A stretch of DNA of 35,842 bases, taken from positions 1 to 35,842 of the IMG/VR virus record IMGVR_UViG_3300017764_000025; one strand, 5' to 3'. Under the pieces are notes generated by a model. That model made no database searches. It was given only the letters and a program-made list of their open reading frames with translations, and was not told the origin of the DNA. The DNA comes from a virus. Numbering within the stretch: the stretch's first letter is position 1; every line of letters begins with the position of its first letter. Positions 6,521 to 13,015 of this stretch are shown one piece after another. A program made the position numbers and the translations under genes.

Positions 6521-6544
6521 CGAAGGCTCCCTCAGGGAGCCACA
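6513..6544 (-). promoter_or_regulatory. Phage promoter P2 (TGTG-N20-TATATTCA)
   Basis: TGTG at 6541-6544, 20-nt spacer, TATATTCA at 6513-6520. The spacer holds a perfect GC hairpin (6525-6541). Expected to drive genes from 6470 down to 3926. It is one of eleven sites with identical spacing. Confidence 0.85.
6525..6541 (-). terminator. GC hairpin inside promoter P2
   Basis: GGCTCCC-TGA-GGGAGCC, a perfect 7-bp stem with a 3-nt loop, followed by TTCGTATATT. It lies directly after the stop of the gene at 6548-6760 and between the -33 and -7 elements of P2. It may terminate upstream transcripts or protect their 3' ends; the poly-U run is weak, so the role as terminator is an inference. Confidence 0.6.
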
Positions 6545-6547
6545 TTT

Positions 6548-6760
6548 TTAACGCATTTCTACATCTTTTCTTTTTAAAGTTACCCTAATTTTATTTTCAT
6601 TTAGCACTTTAATTTTCTTTTCTTCTTCTCTTAAAATAATACATTTTACTTCTTCTCCTAAAGCATTATAATAAAAGTGAGTATAAGATGGATTAGTAAT
6701 ATTATCTATATATTTTTCTCCAGTCCATATTTCATATATCAGTTTATAGATCCATTCCAT
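6548..6760 (-). CDS. Hypothetical protein, 70 aa
   Basis: N-terminal half aromatic (MEWIYKLIYEIWTGEKY), C-terminal half beta-rich and basic (VKCIILREEEKKIKVL...VTLKRKDVEMR). No family recognised. It is the last gene of the unit that starts at promoter P3; the composite hairpin/promoter P2 begins a few bases past its stop. Confidence 0.75.
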   Translation of the reverse strand: MEWIYKLIYEIWTGEKYIDNITNPSYTHFYYNALGEEVKCIILREEEKKIKVLNENKIRVTLKRKDVEMR

Positions 6761-6797
6761 TATAGTAGTTTTATTATAAATACTAAAGATAATATTG

Positions 6798-7160
6798 TTA
6801 TTTTTTTCTAAATACTTCTATTACTCCAACCCCTACAAAAATACCTATCCCAATGAGTAGTTCTTTTCTAATTATATCTATATTACCAGTTATCACCCCA
6901 TAAATTCCTCCTATAATAACAAATAATAAAAGTAATTTTAAAATTAAAGGTGATATTTTATCATCATAAACTTTTTCAATTTTTTCAATGGTTTCTTTCC
7001 TCAATACCCTCTTAAGAGCATCTTGCATATCAACTCCATATGCGGGGATTCCAGTTTTGATCTTCCCATCTTCTTCTTGAATATCTAAGATATATTTGTG
7101 GTAACCATTTTTATTATCTTCTTCTACTAGGATACAACTTATACATTTTCTTCTTACCAT
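6798..7160 (-). CDS. Membrane protein with cytosolic N-terminal domain, 120 aa
   Basis: Residues 1-65 form a soluble domain with a CxxC pair (C6, C9) and a helix DALKRVLRKETIEKIEKVYD. Two transmembrane helices follow: about 70-90 (LILKLLLLFVIIGGIYGVIT) and 100-116 (ELLIGIGIFVGVGVIEV). Ends in basic FRKK. Function unknown. Confidence 0.8.
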   Translation of the reverse strand: MVRRKCISCILVEEDNKNGYHKYILDIQEEDGKIKTGIPAYGVDMQDALKRVLRKETIEKIEKVYDDKISPLILKLLLLFVIIGGIYGVITGNIDIIRKELLIGIGIFVGVGVIEVFRKK

Positions 7161-7172
7161 AACTATGATTTT

Positions 7173-7331
7173 TTAATCTAAACCCTCAACATAATCTTTA
7201 ATTAATCTTTTTATTCTTTCAACTTGTTTATGATAATCCAGTTTTTTATTATGACTTTCAATAGTGGATTTAAAAATAGCTTGAGAATACAAATCTAATT
7301 TTTCTTCATTATGTTTAATTTCTTTACCCAT
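7173..7331 (-). CDS. Hypothetical helical protein, 52 aa
   Basis: Frame MGKEIKHNEEKLDLYSQAIF to LIKDYVEGLD, charged and predicted all-helical, possibly a coiled coil. It fills the gap between two longer genes with 10-13 nt on either side and has an ordinary A/T leader. Function unknown. Confidence 0.65.
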   Translation of the reverse strand: MGKEIKHNEEKLDLYSQAIFKSTIESHNKKLDYHKQVERIKRLIKDYVEGLD

Positions 7332-7341
7332 TTTAATTATT

Positions 7342-7590
7342 TTAAACTAATATATTCCCTCTTAGTACTGAAATGAATTGAGCTAATTCACTAAATTCAT
7401 CAATAAAAATAAATGCATTGTCCATGTTACTAATAATAAATTCTCCATCATTATTCTGAGATTCTATATTAGTATTAGATACTAAAAATATCCCATTAAC
7501 AACTTCTAACTTATAATAGTAGAAATCATTTTCAATGTCTTGAACTATAACTTTCTCAAATCCTAAATTAATTAAATCTTTTTCTAACAT
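7342..7590 (-). CDS. Hypothetical protein, 82 aa
   Basis: Alternating alpha/beta pattern: MLEKDLINLGFEKVIVQDIE, FYYYKLEVVNGIFLVSN, then GEFIISNMDNAFIFIDEFSE and a helix ending LRGNILV. Similar small alpha/beta proteins with a LGFEK...FYYYKLE opening are frequent in Bacteroidota phages and prophages; I cannot give a role. Confidence 0.8.
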   Translation of the reverse strand: MLEKDLINLGFEKVIVQDIENDFYYYKLEVVNGIFLVSNTNIESQNNDGEFIISNMDNAFIFIDEFSELAQFISVLRGNILV

Positions 7591-7602
7591 AACTTTTATT
7601 TT

Positions 7603-7818
7603 TTAATATTCTATTTTTGAATACTTCTCTATAATTGATAATTTATCTTCAGCATCAACTAACATTTGTAGAGCATCTTCAGCATTTTTATAAAAGTCTT
7701 CTGTAGAATGATCTCCAATCCCAACAGGATGATCACCTAATAATTTTAAACTTAATAATGCTTTATCTCTCTCAGCCTCAGCTTGACTTTTTAACATTTT
7801 AAATAATTCCTTTTTCAT
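7603..7818 (-). CDS. Hypothetical helical protein, 71 aa
   Basis: Two long helices separated by GDHPVGIGDHSTEDF. The helices (KKELFKMLKSQAEAERDKAL; AEDALQMLVDAEDKLSIIEK) suggest a helical hairpin. Located 4 nt from the ClpP-like protease gene upstream and possibly co-expressed with it. Function unknown. Confidence 0.8.
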   Translation of the reverse strand: MKKELFKMLKSQAEAERDKALLSLKLLGDHPVGIGDHSTEDFYKNAEDALQMLVDAEDKLSIIEKYSKIEY

Positions 7819-7822
7819 AATT

Positions 7823-8401
7823 TTATTTTATAATTTCATCAATAACCCCATATCCTAAAGCCTCACTAGCATCCATAAACCAATCATGTTTTGATTTTAA
7901 TATCTCATCTAATTTTTCTTTAGGTATTCTTGTCTTCTGTAAAGTAAGTTTTTCAAATTTCTTCTGCAATCTCTTTGTTTCTTGATAATCTTCCTCCATA
8001 TCTTTTATCTTCCCTGAGAATCCAGTTGATACTTGGTGGTACATTGGGGTTGAATGTTCATATCCAAAGCGTTTATGGCCATGAATTAATATCATAAAAC
8101 CACAAGACATAGCAGCCCCAGTAGCTATTGTATGAACTGGTACTTTAGAAGTATTCATTACACCTAATAAACCCATACAGTTATAAACTGCACCTCCATA
8201 ACTATCAATATAAATTTCAATAGGGCATGGTTTATAATTCATCCCATATACAGCATATAATTTAATTAATTCTTCATCACTATCATTTATATTAAGTATA
8301 GATTTAGATAGTTTATTCATACTTTCTTGATCCACTTGAGATGCTAGATATAATTTTCTCCCTAATGGTCTTGGTAATTCAATTGATATATTCATCCCCA
8401 T
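7823..8401 (-). CDS. clpP-like: ClpP-like serine protease, 192 aa
   Basis: Clp protease fold with all catalytic residues in place: S99 in GAAMSCGFMIL, H122 in TPMYHQVS, and D173 in KHDWFMDASEALGYGVIDEI. The glycine-rich oxyanion strand IDSYGGAV (66-73) is also present. Length is that of bacterial ClpP (about 190-200). Bacterial ClpP forms a double heptamer fed by Clp ATPases; a phage homologue could work with the host ATPase or, as in head-maturation proteases, on phage proteins. No structural genes lie nearby, so I favour a regulatory or host-takeover role (inference). A short extra segment lies between residues 40 and 58. Confidence 0.85.
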   Translation of the reverse strand: MGMNISIELPRPLGRKLYLASQVDQESMNKLSKSILNINDSDEELIKLYAVYGMNYKPCPIEIYIDSYGGAVYNCMGLLGVMNTSKVPVHTIATGAAMSCGFMILIHGHKRFGYEHSTPMYHQVSTGFSGKIKDMEEDYQETKRLQKKFEKLTLQKTRIPKEKLDEILKSKHDWFMDASEALGYGVIDEIIK

Positions 8402-8427
8402 AATTTAATTTTTATTTTTATAATTTA

Positions 8428-8781
8428 TTATCTTTTCCCCCCATCATAGTTTTTGGCATGTCCTTCTGATATTAGAAGATTATTCACACTATCAGAATTG
8501 TGATTAAGATAAATATCTCCTAATACTCTTCCAAATTTACCTACTCCATGAGATACTAAAATAAATTTACCTTCATTCTCTAATTCAATAATTTCAGCTA
8601 ATCTTTCTTTAGCAGCTAACCCTTTAACTTTTTCTACTTGATCTCTAGTTCTTGATTCCCAAGCATCTATACCATATAACCTAATACGTTTTTTTACATG
8701 AGTATCAAAACCAAGATCAATTAAAGCATCAACTGTATCTCCATCTACTACTCTTAATAGGGTTGCGTTATAAGTATACAT
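8428..8781 (-). CDS. Thermonuclease-family (SNase) nuclease, 117 aa
   Basis: Staphylococcal-nuclease fold: VVDGDTVDA (D13, D15, T16), RIRLYGIDAWESR (R34, D39, E42) and GKFGRVLGDIY (R85) give the calcium ligands and the catalytic Arg-Glu-Arg set. This fold cleaves DNA or RNA by phosphodiester hydrolysis to 3'-phosphate ends. No signal peptide, so it should act inside the cell, perhaps in degrading host nucleic acid. It is shorter than secreted family members (about 150 aa core), but the core is complete. Confidence 0.85.
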   Translation of the reverse strand: MYTYNATLLRVVDGDTVDALIDLGFDTHVKKRIRLYGIDAWESRTRDQVEKVKGLAAKERLAEIIELENEGKFILVSHGVGKFGRVLGDIYLNHNSDSVNNLLISEGHAKNYDGGKR

Positions 8782-8784
8782 AAT

Positions 8785-9063
8785 TTATTCAATTAAATCC
8801 TCTAAATTAATATTTTTATCATCAATTTCTTTTTGTATTTCTCCAAATACATATTCAATCATCACGGCATTACTAACTTCCCCCATCACTTCAGATTTTC
8901 TGTGACATTTTCTCTTTAAGTTATATCCTATCTCAAATAGAGCAGATGCTAAGTCAGATGACTTCATAGCACGTTTAAATGCTGCTTCTTCAATATAATC
9001 CCCTAAATTAAACTCTAATGTTGCCTTAGGACCAAATAACTTTTCTTTAATTCTATCTATCAT
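8785..9063 (-). CDS. Hypothetical helical protein, 92 aa
   Basis: Helical protein with KEKLFGPKATLEFNLGDYIE, then ALFEIGYNLKRKCHRKSE and an acidic end. The middle (MKSSDLASALFEIGYNLKRK) looks conserved in style but I cannot place it. It lies 2 nt from the UV endonuclease gene and 3 nt from the nuclease gene, so it belongs to a DNA-damage/nuclease cluster. Confidence 0.8.
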   Translation of the reverse strand: MIDRIKEKLFGPKATLEFNLGDYIEEAAFKRAMKSSDLASALFEIGYNLKRKCHRKSEVMGEVSNAVMIEYVFGEIQKEIDDKNINLEDLIE

Positions 9064-9065
9064 CT

Positions 9066-9968
9066 TTAATAATTTAAAATTGCTAATTCTTTATGCTTTG
9101 CTTCAATAACAATATCAGGATCTAACCCATAAGTATTAATTTTATTATAAATTAAATCTGAATGAGCTTGTGGTCTGATAGTTTCATCTAATTTCTCTTT
9201 TCTTCTACTCTCTGAGTAATGACAACATTGTTTAATATTTTTAGGCCAGGTAGTTGAAGCCATTTTTAATGCTTCTTCTTCACTTAAACCCCCAGTATTA
9301 AACTTATGGTGGAAATAATCAAATGTAATTGGAATACCAATTTTTTTATAAACCCCCTCAAATAGATCTTTAACAGAGTATTCGTTTGGACTATCATCAT
9401 TTTCGATTACTAGACGTTTTTGAGTGTTTACATTCAACAAACTAAAATTCTCCACAAAACGCGCCAACGTTGATTTCTTATCACCATAAGCACCACCTAC
9501 ATGAATATTAATTTTGTTGTAATTTGAAGGTTTATAACCCATCATATCAAATTGTTCACTGTGTCTATCTAATTCTTTGATAGTTTTAGCTATTACCTTT
9601 GGATTAGGTGAAGCCAAACAATTGAATGGGCCAGGATGCATTGTAAGTCTTTGGTCTGCTTTAAGAGCATAATCACCTATTTCTTCCATTAGTGATTTTA
9701 TCTTATCATAATCTTTTAAATCAGTAAATTCATACTCAGTCATCCAAGGGAATATATTACTAGATATTCTAAATAATTTAATATCTTTTTCTTTATTCCA
9801 TTGAACTATTTTATATAAATCTTCAACATTTTTAAGAGCTAATTCAGATACATAATCCAACCCCTTATCTTCAAATGTTTTTTTACGCATTGTACGGTTT
9901 GTCATTATTTTCTCTTTGCTAAGAGTGAAACAGATACAAGCATAGCCTAAATTTAACCTTTTTGTCAT
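9066..9968 (-). CDS. uvsE: UV damage endonuclease (UvdE/UvsE), 300 aa
   Basis: Opens with LNLGYACICFTLS, the signature N-terminus of the UvdE family, then LYKIVQWNKEKDIKLFRISS (51-70). Metal-binding residues of the TIM-barrel are visible: H111 (TMHPGPF), H156 (INIHVGGAYGDK), E189 (LVIENDD), D217 with H220/H221 (TFDYFHHKF), H250 (CCHYSESR) and H269 (AHSDLI). Length matches the family. The enzyme nicks DNA 5' to UV photoproducts and so starts excision repair without UvrABC. In a phage it protects the genome from sunlight, consistent with a surface-water host. Confidence 0.93.
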   Translation of the reverse strand: MTKRLNLGYACICFTLSKEKIMTNRTMRKKTFEDKGLDYVSELALKNVEDLYKIVQWNKEKDIKLFRISSNIFPWMTEYEFTDLKDYDKIKSLMEEIGDYALKADQRLTMHPGPFNCLASPNPKVIAKTIKELDRHSEQFDMMGYKPSNYNKINIHVGGAYGDKKSTLARFVENFSLLNVNTQKRLVIENDDSPNEYSVKDLFEGVYKKIGIPITFDYFHHKFNTGGLSEEEALKMASTTWPKNIKQCCHYSESRRKEKLDETIRPQAHSDLIYNKINTYGLDPDIVIEAKHKELAILNY

Positions 9969-9973
9969 AACTT

Positions 9974-10330
9974 TTATTTTACAGTTGAAAATTCTTTTTC
10001 AAATATACTATTAATCTCACTAATAGTATTTGTACTAGTAATGAAAATAAGTTTAGCTATTTCATCAGGCTCAACCCAACCTTTAACAATACTCTCATTT
10101 TCATCAATTCGAGCCCATTTATCATTTTCATCCCAAATAGCTACTTCAGCCGAAGTACATTTTGGTGTTGGTTTATTTACAGTTCGAGTTGAACTATAAT
10201 TACTCATACCCCATTGAATGCTAATAGTATTACCATTATTAAATGTCATTGTAATACCTGAGGAATTTTCATCTATCATCCCTAAATCCTTATTAAAAAA
10301 TGGATTTTTATTTATTTCTATCTTTGACAT
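9974..10330 (-). CDS. Hypothetical protein, 118 aa
   Basis: Beta-rich N-terminal half (SSGITMTFNNGNTISIQWGM), a Thr/Ser segment, then AEVAIWDENDKWARI and VEPDEIAKLIFITSTNTISE. The pattern resembles small phage proteins of unknown role, and I cannot name a family. Its start follows AAAAATAAAGGTT and it ends 5 nt before the UV endonuclease start. Confidence 0.8.
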   Translation of the reverse strand: MSKIEINKNPFFNKDLGMIDENSSGITMTFNNGNTISIQWGMSNYSSTRTVNKPTPKCTSAEVAIWDENDKWARIDENESIVKGWVEPDEIAKLIFITSTNTISEINSIFEKEFSTVK

Positions 10331-10341
10331 AACCTTTATTT

Positions 10342-10638
10342 TTATAATGTATAATGTTTTGGGTTAGCTCTGAACTCACCAACTTTCAAACCTAAAACTA
10401 AATCTTGATATAACTCTTTAACTGAATTGTAAATGATTTTACCATTTGGATCTTCATATCCGATACGAAAAAATGATGTAATTTCATCATTTTCAGTTAA
10501 ACAACTAACTTCATATGAATTATAAAACCCACCAAATTGATAATATCTTAACCCATCCTCAGAACGGTTAATTATTTTAACATTTTGATCTTTAATTAAC
10601 TTATTTAACCAAACTAAATTTTCTTTTAAATTTTCCAT
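10342..10638 (-). CDS. Hypothetical protein, 98 aa
   Basis: First gene behind promoter P3 and leader copy A. Helix KENLVWLNKLIKDQNVKIIN followed by beta strands (LRYYQFGGFYNSYEVSCL) and a helix. No recognised family. Its mirror-like position to the gene at 12686-12934, which also starts MENLK behind the same leader, suggests that leader and first codons spread together. Confidence 0.8.
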   Translation of the reverse strand: MENLKENLVWLNKLIKDQNVKIINRSEDGLRYYQFGGFYNSYEVSCLTENDEITSFFRIGYEDPNGKIIYNSVKELYQDLVLGLKVGEFRANPKHYTL

Positions 10639-10694
10639 AACCTTTATTTTTATTTTTAACTCGTGTTACACCTCAATCGTGCACCGTGAATATA
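10639..10694 (-). repeat. Leader repeat copy A
   Basis: Untranslated leader between promoter P3 and the gene at 10342-10638. On the minus strand it carries CACGGTGCACGATTGAGGTG, then TAACACGAG and AAAATAAAGGTT-ATG. Virtually identical to copies at 10899-10948 and 12935-12990. GTGCAC and GTGTAACAC are small palindromes within it. Confidence 0.85.
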
Positions 10695-10718
10695 CGAACC
10701 CTATCCTGGGGAGCCACA
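10687..10718 (-). promoter_or_regulatory. Phage promoter P3 (TGTG-N20-TATATTCA)
   Basis: TGTG at 10715-10718, 20 nt, TATATTCA at 10687-10694. Upstream bases TGTGGCTCCCC are shared with P2 and P4. Expected to drive genes from 10638 down to 6548. Confidence 0.85.
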
Positions 10719-10721
10719 TTT

Positions 10722-10898
10722 TTATGCTATTTTCTCTTTTCTTTCTCTAATAAAGTTTTGTATACATTTATAATTACCATCTTTAATACAAATATCTACT
10801 AATGTCTCCACATCTTTTCTTAATTCATCCTGACTGAATCCTTCAGCTGGAAAACCAATAACTTCTATTACTTCATTAACTATTTCAAACTTTGTCAT
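10722..10898 (-). CDS. Hypothetical helical protein, 58 aa, single-gene unit
   Basis: Frame MTKFEIVNEVIEVIGFPAEG to RERKEKIA, predicted as a small helical bundle (KDVETLVDICIKDGNYKCIQ). It stands alone between promoters P3 and P4, so it has its own promoter, its own leader repeat and a short transcript. That arrangement argues for a real and probably abundant product. Function unknown. Confidence 0.75.
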   Translation of the reverse strand: MTKFEIVNEVIEVIGFPAEGFSQDELRKDVETLVDICIKDGNYKCIQNFIRERKEKIA

Positions 10899-10948
10899 AA
10901 CTCTTATTTTTAACTCGTGTTACACCTCAATCGTGCACCGTGAATATA
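10899..10948 (-). repeat. Leader repeat copy B
   Basis: Untranslated leader between promoter P4 and the gene at 10722-10898. Same sequence as copy A through GTGCACGATTGAGGTGTAAC and ACGAGTT, but shorter by one AAAAAT unit and with AAGAGTT instead of AAGGTT before the ATG. Confidence 0.85.
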
Positions 10949-10972
10949 CGAAGAGATTCTCGGGGAGCCACA
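10941..10972 (-). promoter_or_regulatory. Phage promoter P4 (TGTG-N20-TATATTCA)
   Basis: TGTG at 10969-10972, 20 nt, TATATTCA at 10941-10948. It starts four bases past the stop of the acetyltransferase gene at 10976 and drives only the 58-codon gene at 10722-10898 before P3 intervenes. Confidence 0.85.
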
Positions 10973-10975
10973 TTC

Positions 10976-11416
10976 TTACAACATTTTCTTCATCTGAAGT
11001 ACTTTTCTCTCTCTTTCAGTTTTAGTATTAATTATTTCAAAACCTAATTTTTTATAAATGTAAACTGCCCTTTCATTTTCTTCTAATACATCCAGATAAA
11101 CTTCATTTATTGAATGCCATTTTAAACTATGAAATAATTCTTGATATGAAGGAACTGAATGGCCTTTTCCTCTATGGTTTCGATGGATATCCATTCCAAT
11201 TTTTACTCTTCCTTTACCCCACTCACTGGTTCTAATATAACCTATATCTTCTTCTTTAATGTTAACTACAAAAAAATGAGGGCTATCTTCCTTATACCAT
11301 TCTTGATATTCTTCTAAAGAATAATCTTTATCTTCATATAACCATTGTATGCAGTCTTTCCTTACATCTTTAAACCATTCCAGATCACTATATAACATTT
11401 TTCTTAATCTAACCAT
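10976..11416 (-). CDS. GNAT-family N-acetyltransferase, 146 aa
   Basis: Complete small GNAT domain: beta4 VKIGMDIHRN, acetyl-CoA loop HRGKGHSVPS (R82-G83-K84-G85-H86), beta5 INEVYLDVLEENERAV and the closing IYKKLGFEII. This resembles RimJ/RimL-type or WbbJ-associated GNATs that acetylate protein N-termini, aminoglycosides or sugars. It is the last gene of the unit driven by P5. Substrate unknown. Confidence 0.85.
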   Translation of the reverse strand: MVRLRKMLYSDLEWFKDVRKDCIQWLYEDKDYSLEEYQEWYKEDSPHFFVVNIKEEDIGYIRTSEWGKGRVKIGMDIHRNHRGKGHSVPSYQELFHSLKWHSINEVYLDVLEENERAVYIYKKLGFEIINTKTERERKVLQMKKML

Positions 11417-11591
11417 TTAAAACTTCAATTTTTAAATTTCTTATTATTTCTTCTTTTGATATTAATTCTAAAAATTCTTCTATTTCTAATTCTCCTTTTA
11501 TTTTCTCAAATGTCTTACTTTCAAAATCAGTAAGACCATCTCCCAATCTGGGGGGAGGGAGATCTTTTATATACTCAAATTGTATTTTCAT
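11409..11591 (-). CDS. Hypothetical protein, 60 aa
   Basis: Begins MKIQFEYIKDLPPPRLGDGL and continues with an acidic helix (KGELEIEEFLELISKEEIIR). It overlaps both neighbours by a few bases. The PPPRLGDG segment has no match I recognise. Confidence 0.75.
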   Translation of the reverse strand: MKIQFEYIKDLPPPRLGDGLTDFESKTFEKIKGELEIEEFLELISKEEIIRNLKIEVLNG

Positions 11592-11800
11592 TATTCAAAT
11601 GATAATATATTGTCTATATTGATATAAACAATTTTATATTCTTTAGTTAGTGTTTTATAATATTCTACTTCTAACATTTTTTCACCATTCTGGTAACACT
11701 CGTCAATCATAATTTTCACATCATTTAGTGGTTTATGTATTAAATATGATTTGTCGGATAATAATTTAATGGATGTTGTTGATATATTTTTTTTCCTCAT
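11591..11800 (-). CDS. Hypothetical protein, 69 aa
   Basis: Basic start MRKKNISTTSIKLL, then alternating strand/helix (YLIHKPLNDVKIMIDECYQN; KTLTKEYKIVYINIDNILSF). No recognised family. The stop overlaps the next start. An 87-nt gap lies upstream of it (11801-11887), which contains a GGAGG and a 10-bp palindrome. Confidence 0.75.
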   Translation of the reverse strand: MRKKNISTTSIKLLSDKSYLIHKPLNDVKIMIDECYQNGEKMLEVEYYKTLTKEYKIVYINIDNILSFE

Positions 11801-11887
11801 ATTGGTTTGGTTTTTTCTTTAAATTTCCATTCTTATTATTAGCGCTAACCTCCTTTTTATTTTATTAAGTAATCTTAAAAACCTATT

Positions 11888-12295
11888 TTAATTATGGGTA
11901 TAAATATCAATAAATTCATCAATATTCATTTCTAAATTTGATAAATGTTGGAGTTTGATTATAAACTCTTTACATAAAATAGGTTTATCTTTATTACCAT
12001 AGACCCAATATTCTTCATATTCATCATCTCTTAATATACCCCAATTTTTTATCAGATAGTAATCTTTTTTATGTTTAACAACCCATTCATTACTTGTTTT
12101 ACCACTTCCTTTAGTAGGGAAAGTAGGCTCATCTAAAATCTTTACTAAGTCATTATAGTTACTAGATATAGTGTCTATCAATCTTAAATCTTTAATCTTT
12201 TCTTTAGCTATACTCTTAGTTTTTATAATTTTCATTTCTTTTACTTTAAAAATCCCTATTAAAAATTTTATTATATTTTTTATAATTCTTCGCAT
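11888..12295 (-). CDS. Hypothetical protein with hydrophobic N-terminus, 135 aa
   Basis: I take the ATG at 12295 (MRRIIKNIIKFLIG) as start; a TTG two codons earlier is possible. Residues 4-17 are a hydrophobic, basic-flanked helix that may be amphipathic or membrane-associated. The rest contains KSIAKEKIKDLRLI and a segment with NEWVVKHKKDYYLIKNWGIL and YEEYWVYGNKDKPIL, which look like a small beta-domain. Unknown function. Start overlaps the upstream gene by 16 nt. Confidence 0.75.
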   Translation of the reverse strand: MRRIIKNIIKFLIGIFKVKEMKIIKTKSIAKEKIKDLRLIDTISSNYNDLVKILDEPTFPTKGSGKTSNEWVVKHKKDYYLIKNWGILRDDEYEEYWVYGNKDKPILCKEFIIKLQHLSNLEMNIDEFIDIYTHN

Positions 12296-12684
12296 AACCA
12301 AGGCTCAACATCTTCCTCAATATCTTCCTCAATCATAATAGTAGTATCAGGGAACATAATACTTATTCTATTTTGAGTAAAACAGTGTTTTAAAATTCTC
12401 CCTAAATTAATAGATTTAGTTCTAATATTTCTATCATTAACTTCAAATCTAGGATAATTAATTAATTCAACTATTGCCCCATTTTCCTCACCTTCAACGT
12501 ATATAAACGTTGTAGGTTGGATATTTACGCATAACTTAACATCATCACAGTATTCGCTGCAAATATCTTTAACGCGGTTTAAATCAATGTTTTTTTGGTT
12601 ATCATCCCCTGGATCATAACTTTCAATATATCCAGGTCTAAACCCAATATATATTCTTGCCCAAAATGTATTTGAAATTTTCAT
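12280..12684 (-). CDS. Hypothetical protein, 134 aa
   Basis: Alpha/beta protein beginning MKISNTFWARIYIGFRPGYI; contains VKLCVNIQPTTFIYVEGEEN and an acidic C-terminus EEDIEEDVEPWLCEEL. This resembles uncharacterised phage proteins with an ARIYIG opening, but I cannot name a family. It is one base from the gene upstream. Confidence 0.8.
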   Translation of the reverse strand: MKISNTFWARIYIGFRPGYIESYDPGDDNQKNIDLNRVKDICSEYCDDVKLCVNIQPTTFIYVEGEENGAIVELINYPRFEVNDRNIRTKSINLGRILKHCFTQNRISIMFPDTTIMIEEDIEEDVEPWLCEEL

Positions 12685-12685
12685 A

Positions 12686-12934
12686 TTATTGAATTTTATA
12701 AGTATTTAATTCTTCAAGCTCAACTTCAAGTTCCTTTAGAATTTTCATTTCTTTATCTAAATCCTCTTGAATTTCAGTTTTATATTTATCATTCAATTCT
12801 TGTTTAGGATCATTATAAATATCATATCCAAACCATTTATCAAGGATAAATAAACATTCTTCTAAGTCTAAAATCATTCTTTTTGTACTATCTATTGCTT
12901 GTAATACATTTTCAATTCTTTTTAAATTTTCCAT
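12686..12934 (-). CDS. Coiled-coil protein, 82 aa
   Basis: Almost entirely helical: MENLKRIENVLQAIDSTKRM, a short WFGYDIYNDP turn, then a charged coiled coil (DLDKEMKILKELEVELEELN). First gene behind promoter P5 and leader copy C, so probably well expressed. Function unknown. Confidence 0.8.
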   Translation of the reverse strand: MENLKRIENVLQAIDSTKRMILDLEECLFILDKWFGYDIYNDPKQELNDKYKTEIQEDLDKEMKILKELEVELEELNTYKIQ

Positions 12935-12990
12935 AACCTTTATTTTTATTTTTAACTCGTGTTACACCTCAATCGTGCACCGTGAATATA
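12935..12990 (-). repeat. Leader repeat copy C
   Basis: Untranslated leader between promoter P5 and the gene at 12686-12934; same length and essentially the same sequence as copy A at 10639-10694, including GTGCACGATTGAGGTGTAAC and AAAATAAAGGTT-ATG. Confidence 0.85.
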
Positions 12991-13014
12991 CAAACTTTCC
13001 CTTGCTTCTCCACT
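12983..13014 (-). promoter_or_regulatory. Phage promoter P5 (AGTG-N20-TATATTCA)
   Basis: TATATTCA at 12983-12990 with AGTG at 13011-13014, spacing 20 nt. The -33 word deviates by one base from the consensus. There is no hairpin in this spacer (AAGCAAGGGAAAGTTTG). Expected to drive genes from 12934 down to 10976. Confidence 0.75.
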
Positions 13015-13015
13015 A

